Source: Microvirga zambiensis WSM3693 (GTDB lineage: Bacteria; Pseudomonadota; Alphaproteobacteria; Rhizobiales; Beijerinckiaceae). Taken from it: DNA of 64,000 nt. Under the pieces are notes generated by a model. It was given only the letters and a program-made list of their open reading frames with translations, had not been told where the DNA came from and made no database searches. Every line of letters begins with the position of its first letter. Position 1 is the first letter of the stretch. Where the stretch lies: the NCBI RefSeq assembly GCF_016735695.1, contig NZ_JAERQD010000023.1, forward strand, positions 39,709-103,708, given 5' to 3'. Positions 25,196-33,505 of the stretch are shown piece by piece. The position numbers and the translations under genes were made by a program.

Positions 25196-27202
25196 GTGTC
25201 CCGGTCTCGCCCCAGCCGCCTTGGAATTGCCGTCGCTGCCACCAGCCTGATTTCTCTTGCAGCGCCGGTCGAGGCCCAGGACGCCGGCGACGAAACGGCT
25301 ATCGATCTCGATGCCATCACGGTCACTGCGACGAAGGCCGGCGAGCGCGTCTACGATTCCCTGTCGCCATCGAGCGTCATCGACCGCGATCGGATCGAGA
25401 CACAGGTGCAGCCCAACAGCACCGCCGACATTCTCAACCTGATCCCCAGCGTGACGACCCAGACGGCGCCGGGCGATCCGGGCGTGGGCGTCAATGTCCG
25501 CGGCTTGCAGGATTTCGGTCGTGTCAATGTCCTCGTCGACGGTGCACGCCAGAATTTTCAGCGGGAGGGTCATTCCGCGAAGGGCACCTTTTACTTCGAT
25601 CCCGAAATGATGAAATCGGTCGACGTGACCCGCGGTCCAGCCTCGTCGATCTATGGATCGGGTGCCATCGGCGGCGTCGTCAGCTTCACGACCATCGATG
25701 CCGGGGACATTCTTCCCGACGGCACGCATGTGGGCGGCAGGCTGAAGGGCACATTCGAAACGAATGGCACCTCGCCCCTTCTCCATGGCGCCGTGGCGGC
25801 GCGTCCAAGCGAGACGTTCGATATTCTGGGCGCGGCCACCTGGCGCTCGGCCGGAGACTATCGTTCCGGCGATGGATCGATTGTCGACTTCACGGCTCAG
25901 GATCTGCTCTCAGGCCTCATCAAGACGAGCATCCGTCCCGGCTCCGACCAGGAAGTGACTCTGTCCGCGCTGCGGATCGGGAACGAATTCGAGAACGGCC
26001 TGTCGACCCTCTACCGAACGCGCGCCGTCGCAGACACCTTTACGGCGGGCTATCGCTGGACACCGGATTCTCCCATCTGGGATCTGAGCGCCAAAGTCTA
26101 TTACAGCGGCACCAACGTGGAGCAGACCACGCTGGAAGGCCTGATCGCGGGTGCCGCGAAAACCTTCGACATCGGCACGGTCGGTTTCGATCTCTTCAAC
26201 ACGTCTCGGTTCGAGACTGGTCCGCTGCGGCATGAGCTGACCTATGGCGGCGATCTGTTCCAGGACAATGTCGAGACGAAGGACCCGATCGGCAGCAGCG
26301 ATCAGCTCACCCCCTCCGGCGAGCGGCTCGTCTATGGGGCCTTCGTGCAGGACCGCGCCCAGTTCTCGGAATGGCTCGAGGTCATCGGCGCCCTTCGGTT
26401 CGATTCCTATCGGCTGACCGGCGACGGGACCGAGAACGAAGGCACGAGGCTTTCGCCCAAGATCACCGTCGGGATCACGCCCTGGCAGCCGGTTTCCTTC
26501 TATGCCAGCTATGCGGAAGGCTATCGCGCTCCCGCCTTGACCGAGACCCTGATCGATGGTTTCCATCCCCCGCCGCTCAGTGCAGGACGTTTCTTCCCGA
26601 ATCCCAACCTGAAGCCCGAGATCGCCCATAACATCGAAGGCGGCGTCAACCTGCGGTTCGACAATCTTCTTGTCGAGGACGACCGCCTGCGCATGAAGCT
26701 CGGCGTCTTTCACAACCGGGTTGACGATTACATCGAGCAGGTCTTCGTCCGTTTCCCAATTCCCGGCGGCTATCAGTATCAGAACATTGCGGAGGGCGTG
26801 ATCGAAGGCTTCGAAGCCGAGGGCATCTATGATGCCGGCTCGTACTTCGTCGGCATTTCCGGCCATATCCTTCAGGGCAAGAACAGCCGCACCGGCGAGG
26901 AACTCGTGAAGGTTCCACCGAACCGCCTGATCGGCACTCTCGGGTTCCGTGCTCTCGACGGAAAACTCGAATTCGGCACGCGCGTGTCCTTCGTCGGCGG
27001 TAAAGAGGGGGCCGAGGATTTCGGCTTCGTCGGCGATCCCTACACGGTTGTCGACCTCTTCGCCTCATGGCAGGTCAACGAGCGCGTCACGGCGGGTCTC
27101 GTGGTCGATAACCTCTTTAATCGCCAATACACCGAATATCTGAACGGCCAGCCGAGCCCTGGCTTCAATGCCAAGGCATCGCTGTCGGTCAAATTATTCT
27201 GA
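25196..27202 (+). CDS. TonB-dependent heme/hemophore receptor
   Basis: A 668-residue outer-membrane receptor. GTG 25196 gives a clean signal peptide (MSRSRPSRLGIAVAATSLIS, cut near PVEAQDA) with a caagg site; the longer TTG 25163 frame has none. The TonB box region (IDLDAITVTATK) is followed by the plug domain (SSVIDRDRIETQ, VNVRGLQDFGRVNVLVDG, VTRGPASSIYGSGAIGGVV) and a 22-strand barrel ending in Phe (SLSVKLF). It carries the heme-receptor pattern of a YRAP box and an NPNLKPE box (about residues 443-472) with a His between them (DGFHPPPL). About 670 residues is nearer HemR/HmuR-type receptors than the longer HasR, and no N-terminal signalling domain is present. Flanked by two HasA-like genes. 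Confidence 0.88.
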   Translation: MSRSRPSRLGIAVAATSLISLAAPVEAQDAGDETAIDLDAITVTATKAGERVYDSLSPSSVIDRDRIETQVQPNSTADILNLIPSVTTQTAPGDPGVGVNVRGLQDFGRVNVLVDGARQNFQREGHSAKGTFYFDPEMMKSVDVTRGPASSIYGSGAIGGVVSFTTIDAGDILPDGTHVGGRLKGTFETNGTSPLLHGAVAARPSETFDILGAATWRSAGDYRSGDGSIVDFTAQDLLSGLIKTSIRPGSDQEVTLSALRIGNEFENGLSTLYRTRAVADTFTAGYRWTPDSPIWDLSAKVYYSGTNVEQTTLEGLIAGAAKTFDIGTVGFDLFNTSRFETGPLRHELTYGGDLFQDNVETKDPIGSSDQLTPSGERLVYGAFVQDRAQFSEWLEVIGALRFDSYRLTGDGTENEGTRLSPKITVGITPWQPVSFYASYAEGYRAPALTETLIDGFHPPPLSAGRFFPNPNLKPEIAHNIEGGVNLRFDNLLVEDDRLRMKLGVFHNRVDDYIEQVFVRFPIPGGYQYQNIAEGVIEGFEAEGIYDAGSYFVGISGHILQGKNSRTGEELVKVPPNRLIGTLGFRALDGKLEFGTRVSFVGGKEGAEDFGFVGDPYTVVDLFASWQVNERVTAGLVVDNLFNRQYTEYLNGQPSPGFNAKASLSVKLF

Positions 27203-27253
27203 TCAAGACATTATTCCGCAGGCGGGCACGCACGCCGCAATGAGGAGGCAGGC

Positions 27254-28177
27254 ATGACGATCACCATCAAATTGACCGCGAGCAGCTCCAACAAGGGCGT
27301 CAGCTTCAACAGCTATATGAAAAGCTATTTTAAAGACTTTTCGTTCGAGGGTTGGCCCTACATTCTCGGCGGGTCGGGAGAGTTCAAGGGAACGCAGATC
27401 GTCCTGCTCGACAACATGAACGGCCGCAACACCAAGACCATCGTGCTCGACGGCCGCTCCATCGCCTACGATCTCGGTAAACACGAGATCAGCGGATCGC
27501 TGACGACAGTGCGGCTCGGCACGCTCGGCAACAGCTACAAGGATTCCGGCGCATTCACGGAGGACTCGGCCGGGCGGATCACCAACATCTCTGCGCAGGT
27601 GCAGGTTTCGGGCCTCGCCATTGCAGGCACCGAATTCCACTCGCTCGTGTCCGGGCTGATGGGTGGCGTCAGCACGTCCCGCAAGGCGAATCCAGCCGTT
27701 CTCAACGCGGCCCTGGCCGACGAGGCCCATAACCTGATCGGGTCCTCCGGCAGCGACAGCTATACGGGAACCCGATTCAGCGACCGTATCAAAGGAAATG
27801 CCGGCAACGACAGCCTGACGGGCGGTGTGGGCGCCGACGATCTCTGGGGAGGTGCGGGTGCCGACAGCTTCATCTTCAAGACGGTCGCCGAGTCGACGGT
27901 CAAGACGTCCGGCCGCGACACGATCTTCGACTTCTCCGCCGCGCAGAAGGACAAGATCCATCTGTCGTCGATCGATGCGAACACGCTGAAGGGCGGCAAT
28001 CAGGCCTTTGCGTTCATCGGCACGCAAGCCTTCAGCGGGCAGGCAGGCGAATTGCGCTACGAGAAGAAAGCCAGCGACACCTACATCTACGGTGACGTCA
28101 ACGGAGACAAGGTCGCGGATTTCGCGATCCATCTCGACGATCCCGTCGATCTTCTGCGCAGCTACTTCGTCCTTTGA
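27254..28177 (+). CDS. Single-domain HasA-like hemophore with RTX repeats and type I secretion tail
   Basis: A 307-residue protein lacking a Sec signal. Residues 1-160 are HasA-like: SFNSYMKSYFKDF at the start, the ligand segment GRSIAYDLGKHEISGSL (Tyr72 and His77, matching the Tyr75/His83 pair of Serratia HasA with a shorter loop), AQVQVSGLAIAGTEF, and a C-terminal helix. RTX repeats (about 170-205) and a C-terminal secretion domain follow, nearly identical in layout to the 887-residue protein (SGRDTIFDFS, QKDKIHLSSIDANTLKGGNQ, ending LRSYFVL). It starts 51 bases after the receptor stop with a gaggaggc site, so it is probably co-transcribed. This is the simplest hemophore candidate in the locus. 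Confidence 0.75.
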   Translation: MTITIKLTASSSNKGVSFNSYMKSYFKDFSFEGWPYILGGSGEFKGTQIVLLDNMNGRNTKTIVLDGRSIAYDLGKHEISGSLTTVRLGTLGNSYKDSGAFTEDSAGRITNISAQVQVSGLAIAGTEFHSLVSGLMGGVSTSRKANPAVLNAALADEAHNLIGSSGSDSYTGTRFSDRIKGNAGNDSLTGGVGADDLWGGAGADSFIFKTVAESTVKTSGRDTIFDFSAAQKDKIHLSSIDANTLKGGNQAFAFIGTQAFSGQAGELRYEKKASDTYIYGDVNGDKVADFAIHLDDPVDLLRSYFVL

Positions 28178-28188
28178 GGGAGCGACAA

Positions 28189-28208
28189 GGGGCGGCGTGC
28201 GCCGCCCC
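28189..28208. terminator. Hairpin between convergent genes
   Basis: A perfect 9-bp GC stem (ggggcggcg / cgccgcccc) with a 2-base loop, placed between the stop of the plus-strand hemophore gene and the stop of the minus-strand membrane protein gene. Probably terminates both. Confidence 0.7.
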
Positions 28209-28217
28209 GACCCGCGA

Positions 28218-28628
28218 TCACTCTGCCGGCGTCAGGCGGCCCGTCGGCGTCGGGTTGAGGTAACGGGAAGGGCGGAAGACGAAATAGGCGAACATCACCA
28301 TGGCCGCCAGCACGGTCAGCGAGGCGATCGCGGCCACCGGATCGAAGGCCATATAGCCGAGATGGAGGGCTGCAACGGCAATGGTGAGCACGACGGTGCC
28401 GATAGACCAGATGGCGACCTGGATCTTCGCCAGCCTGCTCGCATCGAGGGCTGGGCGGCGCTCGTAATAGATCCCGAAGAGGAACAGGGAGACCCAGCCG
28501 AGCAGGTTCAGATGCGCATGGGCCGGCATGATCGAGTGGTCCTGTGACATGGCCATGCCGATGCCCATGGCCATGCCGGCGATGACGAAGAGGACGGCAA
28601 GTCTAAAACTCAGTGCAGATGCAGTCAT
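28218..28628 (-). CDS. Small four-helix membrane protein with an oxidase-like His motif
   Basis: A 136-residue protein with four hydrophobic segments (about residues 6-25, 40-58, 72-92 and 97-115). The motif MPAHAHLNLLGWVSLFLFG in helix 2 resembles a helix of heme-copper oxidase and NO-reductase subunit I, in which histidines of this kind carry heme. A third His lies in ALHLGYMAFD. The ATG at 28628 has ggagg 8 bases upstream; the frame to 28715 runs into AT-rich non-coding DNA. It converges on the hemophore-like operon. A heme-linked role is suggested by the motif and place only; function unknown. Confidence 0.65.
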   Translation of the reverse strand: MTASALSFRLAVLFVIAGMAMGIGMAMSQDHSIMPAHAHLNLLGWVSLFLFGIYYERRPALDASRLAKIQVAIWSIGTVVLTIAVAALHLGYMAFDPVAAIASLTVLAAMVMFAYFVFRPSRYLNPTPTGRLTPAE

Positions 28629-29104
28629 GGTGAGGCCCTCCAAATAGTATTCTCTGGTCGATTTTCTGATTTTTATTACAACCGTGGCTACAATGACCGA
28701 TGTGCGTAAAATCACAACAATTTATACAATATCGAAATTTATATGTTATAATGTTTATAATTTTGATAGTGAGAAAACCTATCGAAAATCTGACGATTAC
28801 GAAATTTAAGATTGTTTAGCTATTAATCTATCTCAAATGAGGAGTGGAATATCCCAAGTATATATTCTGTCGAATGATAATTTGGTTTAGTTTAAACTGT
28901 GTTTTCTCGTATCAATGCGTTAGGCGCGAACGATATTGATAATTTATTTTCGTAGCTTTTGAATTATCTTTAGTTTTACTTATGTTGCTAAAAGGGCACG
29001 AATTGTAAAAACACAGAAAATCGACCTGCCGATCATATGACTTGAGTATTCACCGCACCGTAGCTCCGGCTACGATGGGAGAAATATTTCAAGGAGGGGC
29101 GGTC
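28629..29104. other. AT-rich non-coding region upstream of the large RTX gene
   Basis: 476 bases with no credible gene and a base composition unlike the rest of the window: the 60 bases 28741-28800 hold only 15 G/C, and runs such as aatttatttt and gaaatttaag recur. It must hold the promoters of the divergent membrane-protein and RTX genes. No specific operator was identified. Confidence 0.6.
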
Positions 29105-32100
29105 ATGGCAAAATACGAAATATTCGAGGGCGTCAGCCTGTCTCCCGGCGGCTTTTTTCCGGTCGGAATCGAAATCGATCCCGTCGACAACGGCAGCAAT
29201 GGCAGGGATTACCCGTTCACGATCGACGGGGAAGTTCGCTTCGTCCGGATTCACTGGGGCGACAATTTCCTGATCGACACTATCCAGCTTTTTGGTGCGG
29301 ATAACGCGTTGCTAGCCGGGATCAGCGGCGTCTCGATGAATGTTGACGACTTCGAGGAGCTCTGGTTCGAAACCGCCGTTACCTCTACACAGGTGTTCAC
29401 GACCATTTTTTCGCTCGACGACGAGGTGATCGGCAATGAGGGAGAAAACATCTTCCTTCCAGGTCTCGGCAACGACACGATCTACGGTGGCAACAACAGC
29501 CCCGAATTTTTCGATTATGTCGATTACTCGGCCGATAACCGTGAGCATGGCATAACGGTCGATCTCGTCGACGGCGACGCGGATGACGATATCGGAAAGG
29601 TCACGAGCAGGGGCGGTCCGGCGGAGACCGATATCCTGCACTCCATCAATGGCATCTATGCGACGGCCCATGACGATCTCCTGATCGGCGACAATCGCGA
29701 CAACGAATTCTATGCCGGCTTCGGCAACGACACGATTCACGGCGGCGGCGGACCGAACGGCAATCTCGACGTGCTGAGTTACCGGCCGGATGGCCGCGCC
29801 CAGGGGATCACCGTGACGTTCACCGCCCAAGGTGTCGGCAAGGTCACGTCGGACGAGAAGGGCGGCGAGCAGGACATCTTCACCGGGGTCGAGGCGGTCT
29901 ACGGCACGGCCCAAGCGGACAGGTTCACCGGAGCGGCCGGCTTCCAGCGCTTCCGCGGCTTTGCCGGCAACGACACCTTCGATGGCGGCGCCGACGATGA
30001 CGAGGTCGATTATCGCAGCGATACGACCGAAGTTCCCGGAGGGGTGGGCATCATCGTTGATCTCTCGAACGTGGACGGGGAGGGAAGGGTTACCGTTGAA
30101 GGCGCCAACCGCGATGTCGACACCCTCATCAGCATCGAGCAGATCCGCGGGACCCGGAACAATGATGCCATCGCAGGAACGAACGCCAACAACAGGTTGC
30201 GTGGGGATGCCGGTGACGACGAGCTCAACGGCCGGGGCGGAGACGACAGGCTCGAAGGCGGCAACGGCAACGATACCGTGCTGGGTGGCGCCGGCAACGA
30301 CATGCTATACGGTGATGCCGGCAATGACACCCTGAATGGTGGCGCCGGCTGGGACACTCTGGACGGCGGGGCCGGAAACGACCTCCTCATCGGAGGCATC
30401 GGCGAACCGGAGGATGAAGATGTCTTCATCGGCGGCACGGGCAACGACACCATTTATGGTGGCGATGTCGAAGAGGCTGACGACGGCACGGTAAACTGGA
30501 ACGAGATCAACTATAACGTAGGGGCTTTCTCGGGCATCGTCGTTAAATTCGCCGCCTCCGACGGGCGCTATGGTGTCGGCACGGTCGTGAAGAAGGGCGG
30601 TGACGGAGAGATCATCGGAACGGACCATTTTTACGACATCAACCTTATTCGAGGGACGATGGGAGCCGACAGCTTCGAGGGAGCGGATGATGCAATCACC
30701 CAGCGCTTCATCGGCTATGGCGGCAACGACACCTTCGATGGGTCGAACGGCATCAATGAGATCGACTATCGCGCCGATGCGAGAGCTGCGGGCCTTACGA
30801 GCGGGATGATCATCGATCTCGGGACCGGAAAAGTCACCGATGCGACGGGCGACGAGGATACGCTGATCTCTATCGAGAACATCCGCGGCACGGAGTCCAA
30901 CGATCAGATCTCCGGCAATGGGCTCCACAACCGCCTGCGAGGCGATGCGGGCAACGATACTCTCAGAGGCAAGGATGGCAACGATACGCTCGATGGCGGT
31001 GCGGGCTTCGATACCCTCGATGGTGGGGATGGCAACGACCTTCTCATCGGCGATACCGGCAATGACACGCTTAACGGCGACGCCGGCAACGACACGCTCG
31101 ATGGCGGCGTCGGCAACGACACTCTCGAAGGCGGCGCGGACAACGACGATATCAGCGGCGGTGACGGCAGTGATACGCTTAAAGGAGATGCCGGCAACGA
31201 CACGCTCGATGGCGGTGTCGGCAACGACACCCTAGACGGAGGATCGGGCAACGACCTTCTCATCGGCGGGATCGGTGGCGCTGGAGAAGAGGATTGGTTC
31301 GAGGGAAGCAAAGGCGACGACACGATCCATGGCGGTCTTGAGGGCGAAGACGACGATCCCAACCAGAACCATTGGAACGAGATCAGCTACTACAAGAAAG
31401 GCATCTCGGGAATCGAAGTGACATTCGGCTCGACGTCGAGGTCCGGAACGGTCCGGAAGCTCGGTGATGCCGGCACCGATACCTTCACCAGCATCGACGC
31501 CGTTCGCGGAACCGAAGAGGCCGACAAATTCATCGGCGGCGACAGCGCGGGAGTACAGCGGTTCATCGGATACGAGGGCAACGACACCTTCGATGGATCT
31601 CTGGGCGTCAACGAGATCGACTATCGGGCTGAAGCGAGGGCGGCGCAGTCGACGAGCGGCGTGAATGTCGATCTCAGCACGGGAATAGCGACCTATAGAG
31701 GCTTCACCGACACGCTGAGGGCTATCGAGCGAATTCGGGGGACCGAGAATGCCGATACGATCTCCGGCGACAGTATGAGCAACCTCCTGCGTGGTGATGC
31801 CGGCAACGATACGCTCATGGGCCGCGGCGGCAACGACACACTCAATGGTGGCGCCGGTGGCGACACCGCGATCTTCAGCGCCGGCCGGTCGAGCTATCAC
31901 GTGATCCATTCGGGCACCGAGCTGACGATCGTCGACCAGCGCGGCGGAGGCGACGGGACGGATACCGTCATCGATGTCGAGTTCTTCAATTTCAACGGCA
32001 CGCTGTTGAACGTCGCCGAGGTGATCAACCACGGCTCTGCGGTCAATCTCACTGGGGGAATGGTTTTCGAGAACAGCAAGGTGGGCGAGACGGTGGGCAC

Positions 32101-32824
32101 GCTCTCCGTGGCCAATCCTGACGCGCTCAGCGTGCATGGATTCGAGCTGGTCAATGATGCCGGCGGACGCTTCCAGATCGATTCCAGCGGCAAGATCACC
32201 GTGAAGAACGGCCTCCTGCTCGACTATGAGCAGGCGACGACCCACACCATCGCGGTGCGGGCCAAGGACCAGTTCGGCAAGGTGGTCGACCAGACCCTGA
32301 CCGTCGTTCTCAAGGATGTGGACAAGGAGAGCACAACCGGCACCGCCGGCGGCGACACCGTGTCCGGAGGCGCGAATGCGGATACGCTCGCGGGCGGCGG
32401 AGGAAACGACGTTCTCAACGCGGGCGGCGGCAAGGACAAGGTCGATGGCGGAACCGGCAACGACCGGATCATCGGCGGAGGCGGTCAAGACACGCTGACG
32501 GGCGGTGCCGGCAAGGACGTGTTCGCCTTCGGCACCAAGGATACCGGAACGAGCAAGGGAACGGCCGACTATATCACCGACTTCTCCGGCAGGGGCGGCG
32601 ACAAGATCGACCTCAAGGCGATCGATGCCGACGTCAAGAAACAGGGCGATCAGGCTTTCAGCTTCATCGGCAAGAACGCCTTCACCAAGGCGGGGCAGGT
32701 CCGCTACGAGAAGACGAGCAAGGAGACGTTCATCTATCTCAACACCGACAGCGACAAGGCCGCCGAAGGCGTGATCAAGCTCAAAGGAGCGATGGACCTG
32801 CAAAAGGCGTGGTTCGTGCTCTGA
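29105..32824 (+). CDS. Large RTX protein with segmental duplications and a cadherin-like domain
   Basis: A 1239-residue protein with no Sec signal. An N-terminal beta domain of about 110 residues (MAKYEIFEGVSLSPGG onward) is followed by three long units. Each has a linker beginning with NEI(N/S)Y or an equivalent, an RGT-x-AD-x-F-x-G and QRF(I/R)G(Y/F)-GNDTFDG block, a DL-x-TG segment, and a run of GGAGNDTL-type RTX nonapeptides. A cadherin-like domain (about residues 980-1075), more RTX repeats and a type I secretion C-terminus ending KAWFVL complete it. An aaggagggg site fixes the start at 29105. Probably a surface adhesin or calcium-dependent matrix protein; no enzymatic motif seen. It lies next to, but is not obviously part of, the heme genes. 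Confidence 0.85.
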   Translation: MAKYEIFEGVSLSPGGFFPVGIEIDPVDNGSNGRDYPFTIDGEVRFVRIHWGDNFLIDTIQLFGADNALLAGISGVSMNVDDFEELWFETAVTSTQVFTTIFSLDDEVIGNEGENIFLPGLGNDTIYGGNNSPEFFDYVDYSADNREHGITVDLVDGDADDDIGKVTSRGGPAETDILHSINGIYATAHDDLLIGDNRDNEFYAGFGNDTIHGGGGPNGNLDVLSYRPDGRAQGITVTFTAQGVGKVTSDEKGGEQDIFTGVEAVYGTAQADRFTGAAGFQRFRGFAGNDTFDGGADDDEVDYRSDTTEVPGGVGIIVDLSNVDGEGRVTVEGANRDVDTLISIEQIRGTRNNDAIAGTNANNRLRGDAGDDELNGRGGDDRLEGGNGNDTVLGGAGNDMLYGDAGNDTLNGGAGWDTLDGGAGNDLLIGGIGEPEDEDVFIGGTGNDTIYGGDVEEADDGTVNWNEINYNVGAFSGIVVKFAASDGRYGVGTVVKKGGDGEIIGTDHFYDINLIRGTMGADSFEGADDAITQRFIGYGGNDTFDGSNGINEIDYRADARAAGLTSGMIIDLGTGKVTDATGDEDTLISIENIRGTESNDQISGNGLHNRLRGDAGNDTLRGKDGNDTLDGGAGFDTLDGGDGNDLLIGDTGNDTLNGDAGNDTLDGGVGNDTLEGGADNDDISGGDGSDTLKGDAGNDTLDGGVGNDTLDGGSGNDLLIGGIGGAGEEDWFEGSKGDDTIHGGLEGEDDDPNQNHWNEISYYKKGISGIEVTFGSTSRSGTVRKLGDAGTDTFTSIDAVRGTEEADKFIGGDSAGVQRFIGYEGNDTFDGSLGVNEIDYRAEARAAQSTSGVNVDLSTGIATYRGFTDTLRAIERIRGTENADTISGDSMSNLLRGDAGNDTLMGRGGNDTLNGGAGGDTAIFSAGRSSYHVIHSGTELTIVDQRGGGDGTDTVIDVEFFNFNGTLLNVAEVINHGSAVNLTGGMVFENSKVGETVGTLSVANPDALSVHGFELVNDAGGRFQIDSSGKITVKNGLLLDYEQATTHTIAVRAKDQFGKVVDQTLTVVLKDVDKESTTGTAGGDTVSGGANADTLAGGGGNDVLNAGGGKDKVDGGTGNDRIIGGGGQDTLTGGAGKDVFAFGTKDTGTSKGTADYITDFSGRGGDKIDLKAIDADVKKQGDQAFSFIGKNAFTKAGQVRYEKTSKETFIYLNTDSDKAAEGVIKLKGAMDLQKAWFVL

Positions 32825-32836
32825 TCCGAATCGAGA

Positions 32837-32868
32837 ATGCGGCGCAGGCGATGAAGCCTGCGCCGCAT
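32837..32868 (+). terminator. Terminator-like hairpin after the large RTX gene
   Basis: A perfect 13-bp stem (atgcggcgcaggc / gcctgcgccgcat) with a 6-base loop, 12 bases beyond the stop. No T-run follows. Confidence 0.65.
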
Positions 32869-32964
32869 CCGGTGTCGTCGGGAAAAGACGATAAGTTCGC
32901 TGCTAAGAAGCGCGGCGAAGCGAGATGCGAGAATGGAGCCGTTTCGACTTTGCTGGGAACGGCT

Positions 32965-33105
32965 TCAGCCGTCGTTCCGCTCCGAGTCCTGCCGGTCATG
33001 AAGGGCATCCTCGCAGCGCTCCACGTGGTTTTCCGCGCGCTGCTCCATCTCCTGCGTATTGTGGCAGGGGTTCTCGATATCCTGCTGGCAGAACTGGCAT
33101 TTCAT
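32965..33105 (-). CDS. 46-residue Cys/His microprotein
   Basis: A small minus-strand reading frame starting MKCQFCQQDIENPCHNTQEM and ending in SERNDG. It has a C-x2-C pair at residues 3 and 6, Cys14-His15, Cys31 and further His, suitable for binding one zinc ion. The remainder is highly charged and helical. An aaggag site lies 8 bases before the ATG. The Cys/His pattern and ribosome-binding site together make chance unlikely. The sequence reads as a treble-clef or zinc-ribbon knuckle; function unknown. Confidence 0.6.
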   Translation of the reverse strand: MKCQFCQQDIENPCHNTQEMEQRAENHVERCEDALHDRQDSERNDG

Positions 33106-33505
33106 GATGGTCTCCTTCGGCTGAATGGGAGGCCAACGTGGAGGCGAAGGGAGGGTTCCGTGCCAGTCCGAGTACCGAGGGCAAAGATGTGGAGGCGTCG
33201 TATTCTCGAACTCCCGTCGTTCTCATGTGTTATATAGTTTCTATGTGGACGGGAGTCAAAGGAGCCTCAAGCGGATCTCGGGATGACCCCTATCGATCTA
33301 ACCCGACACTTGTAGAGCAGGAGCGATCGGAAACGCGGCCGCAGATCCAAGAGCCAGTGAGAGGCGGCCATGCTCAACGGCAAATCTGTCTTCCCGCTAG
33401 ACAATCCCAAACTAAAGCCTAGCTTAACATGTTAGCTTATTTAGACGATTATCTGTACGTTACTTAAACGGGCCATAAGAGCCCGTAATTTCGGGAGGAA
33501 AGATA
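33106..33505. other. Upstream region of the TRAP operon with direct repeats
   Basis: About 400 bases with no credible gene. Close to the operon, tagctta occurs twice (33420-33426 and 33433-33439, 13 bases apart) around the palindrome taacatgtta (33425-33434). This arrangement suits a regulator binding site 70-85 bases before the transporter start. Confidence 0.4.

Noticed and set aside
33138..33422. 94-codon plus-strand frame before the TRAP operon
   Set aside because: No ribosome-binding site, irregular composition, and it crosses the direct repeats likely used for regulation.
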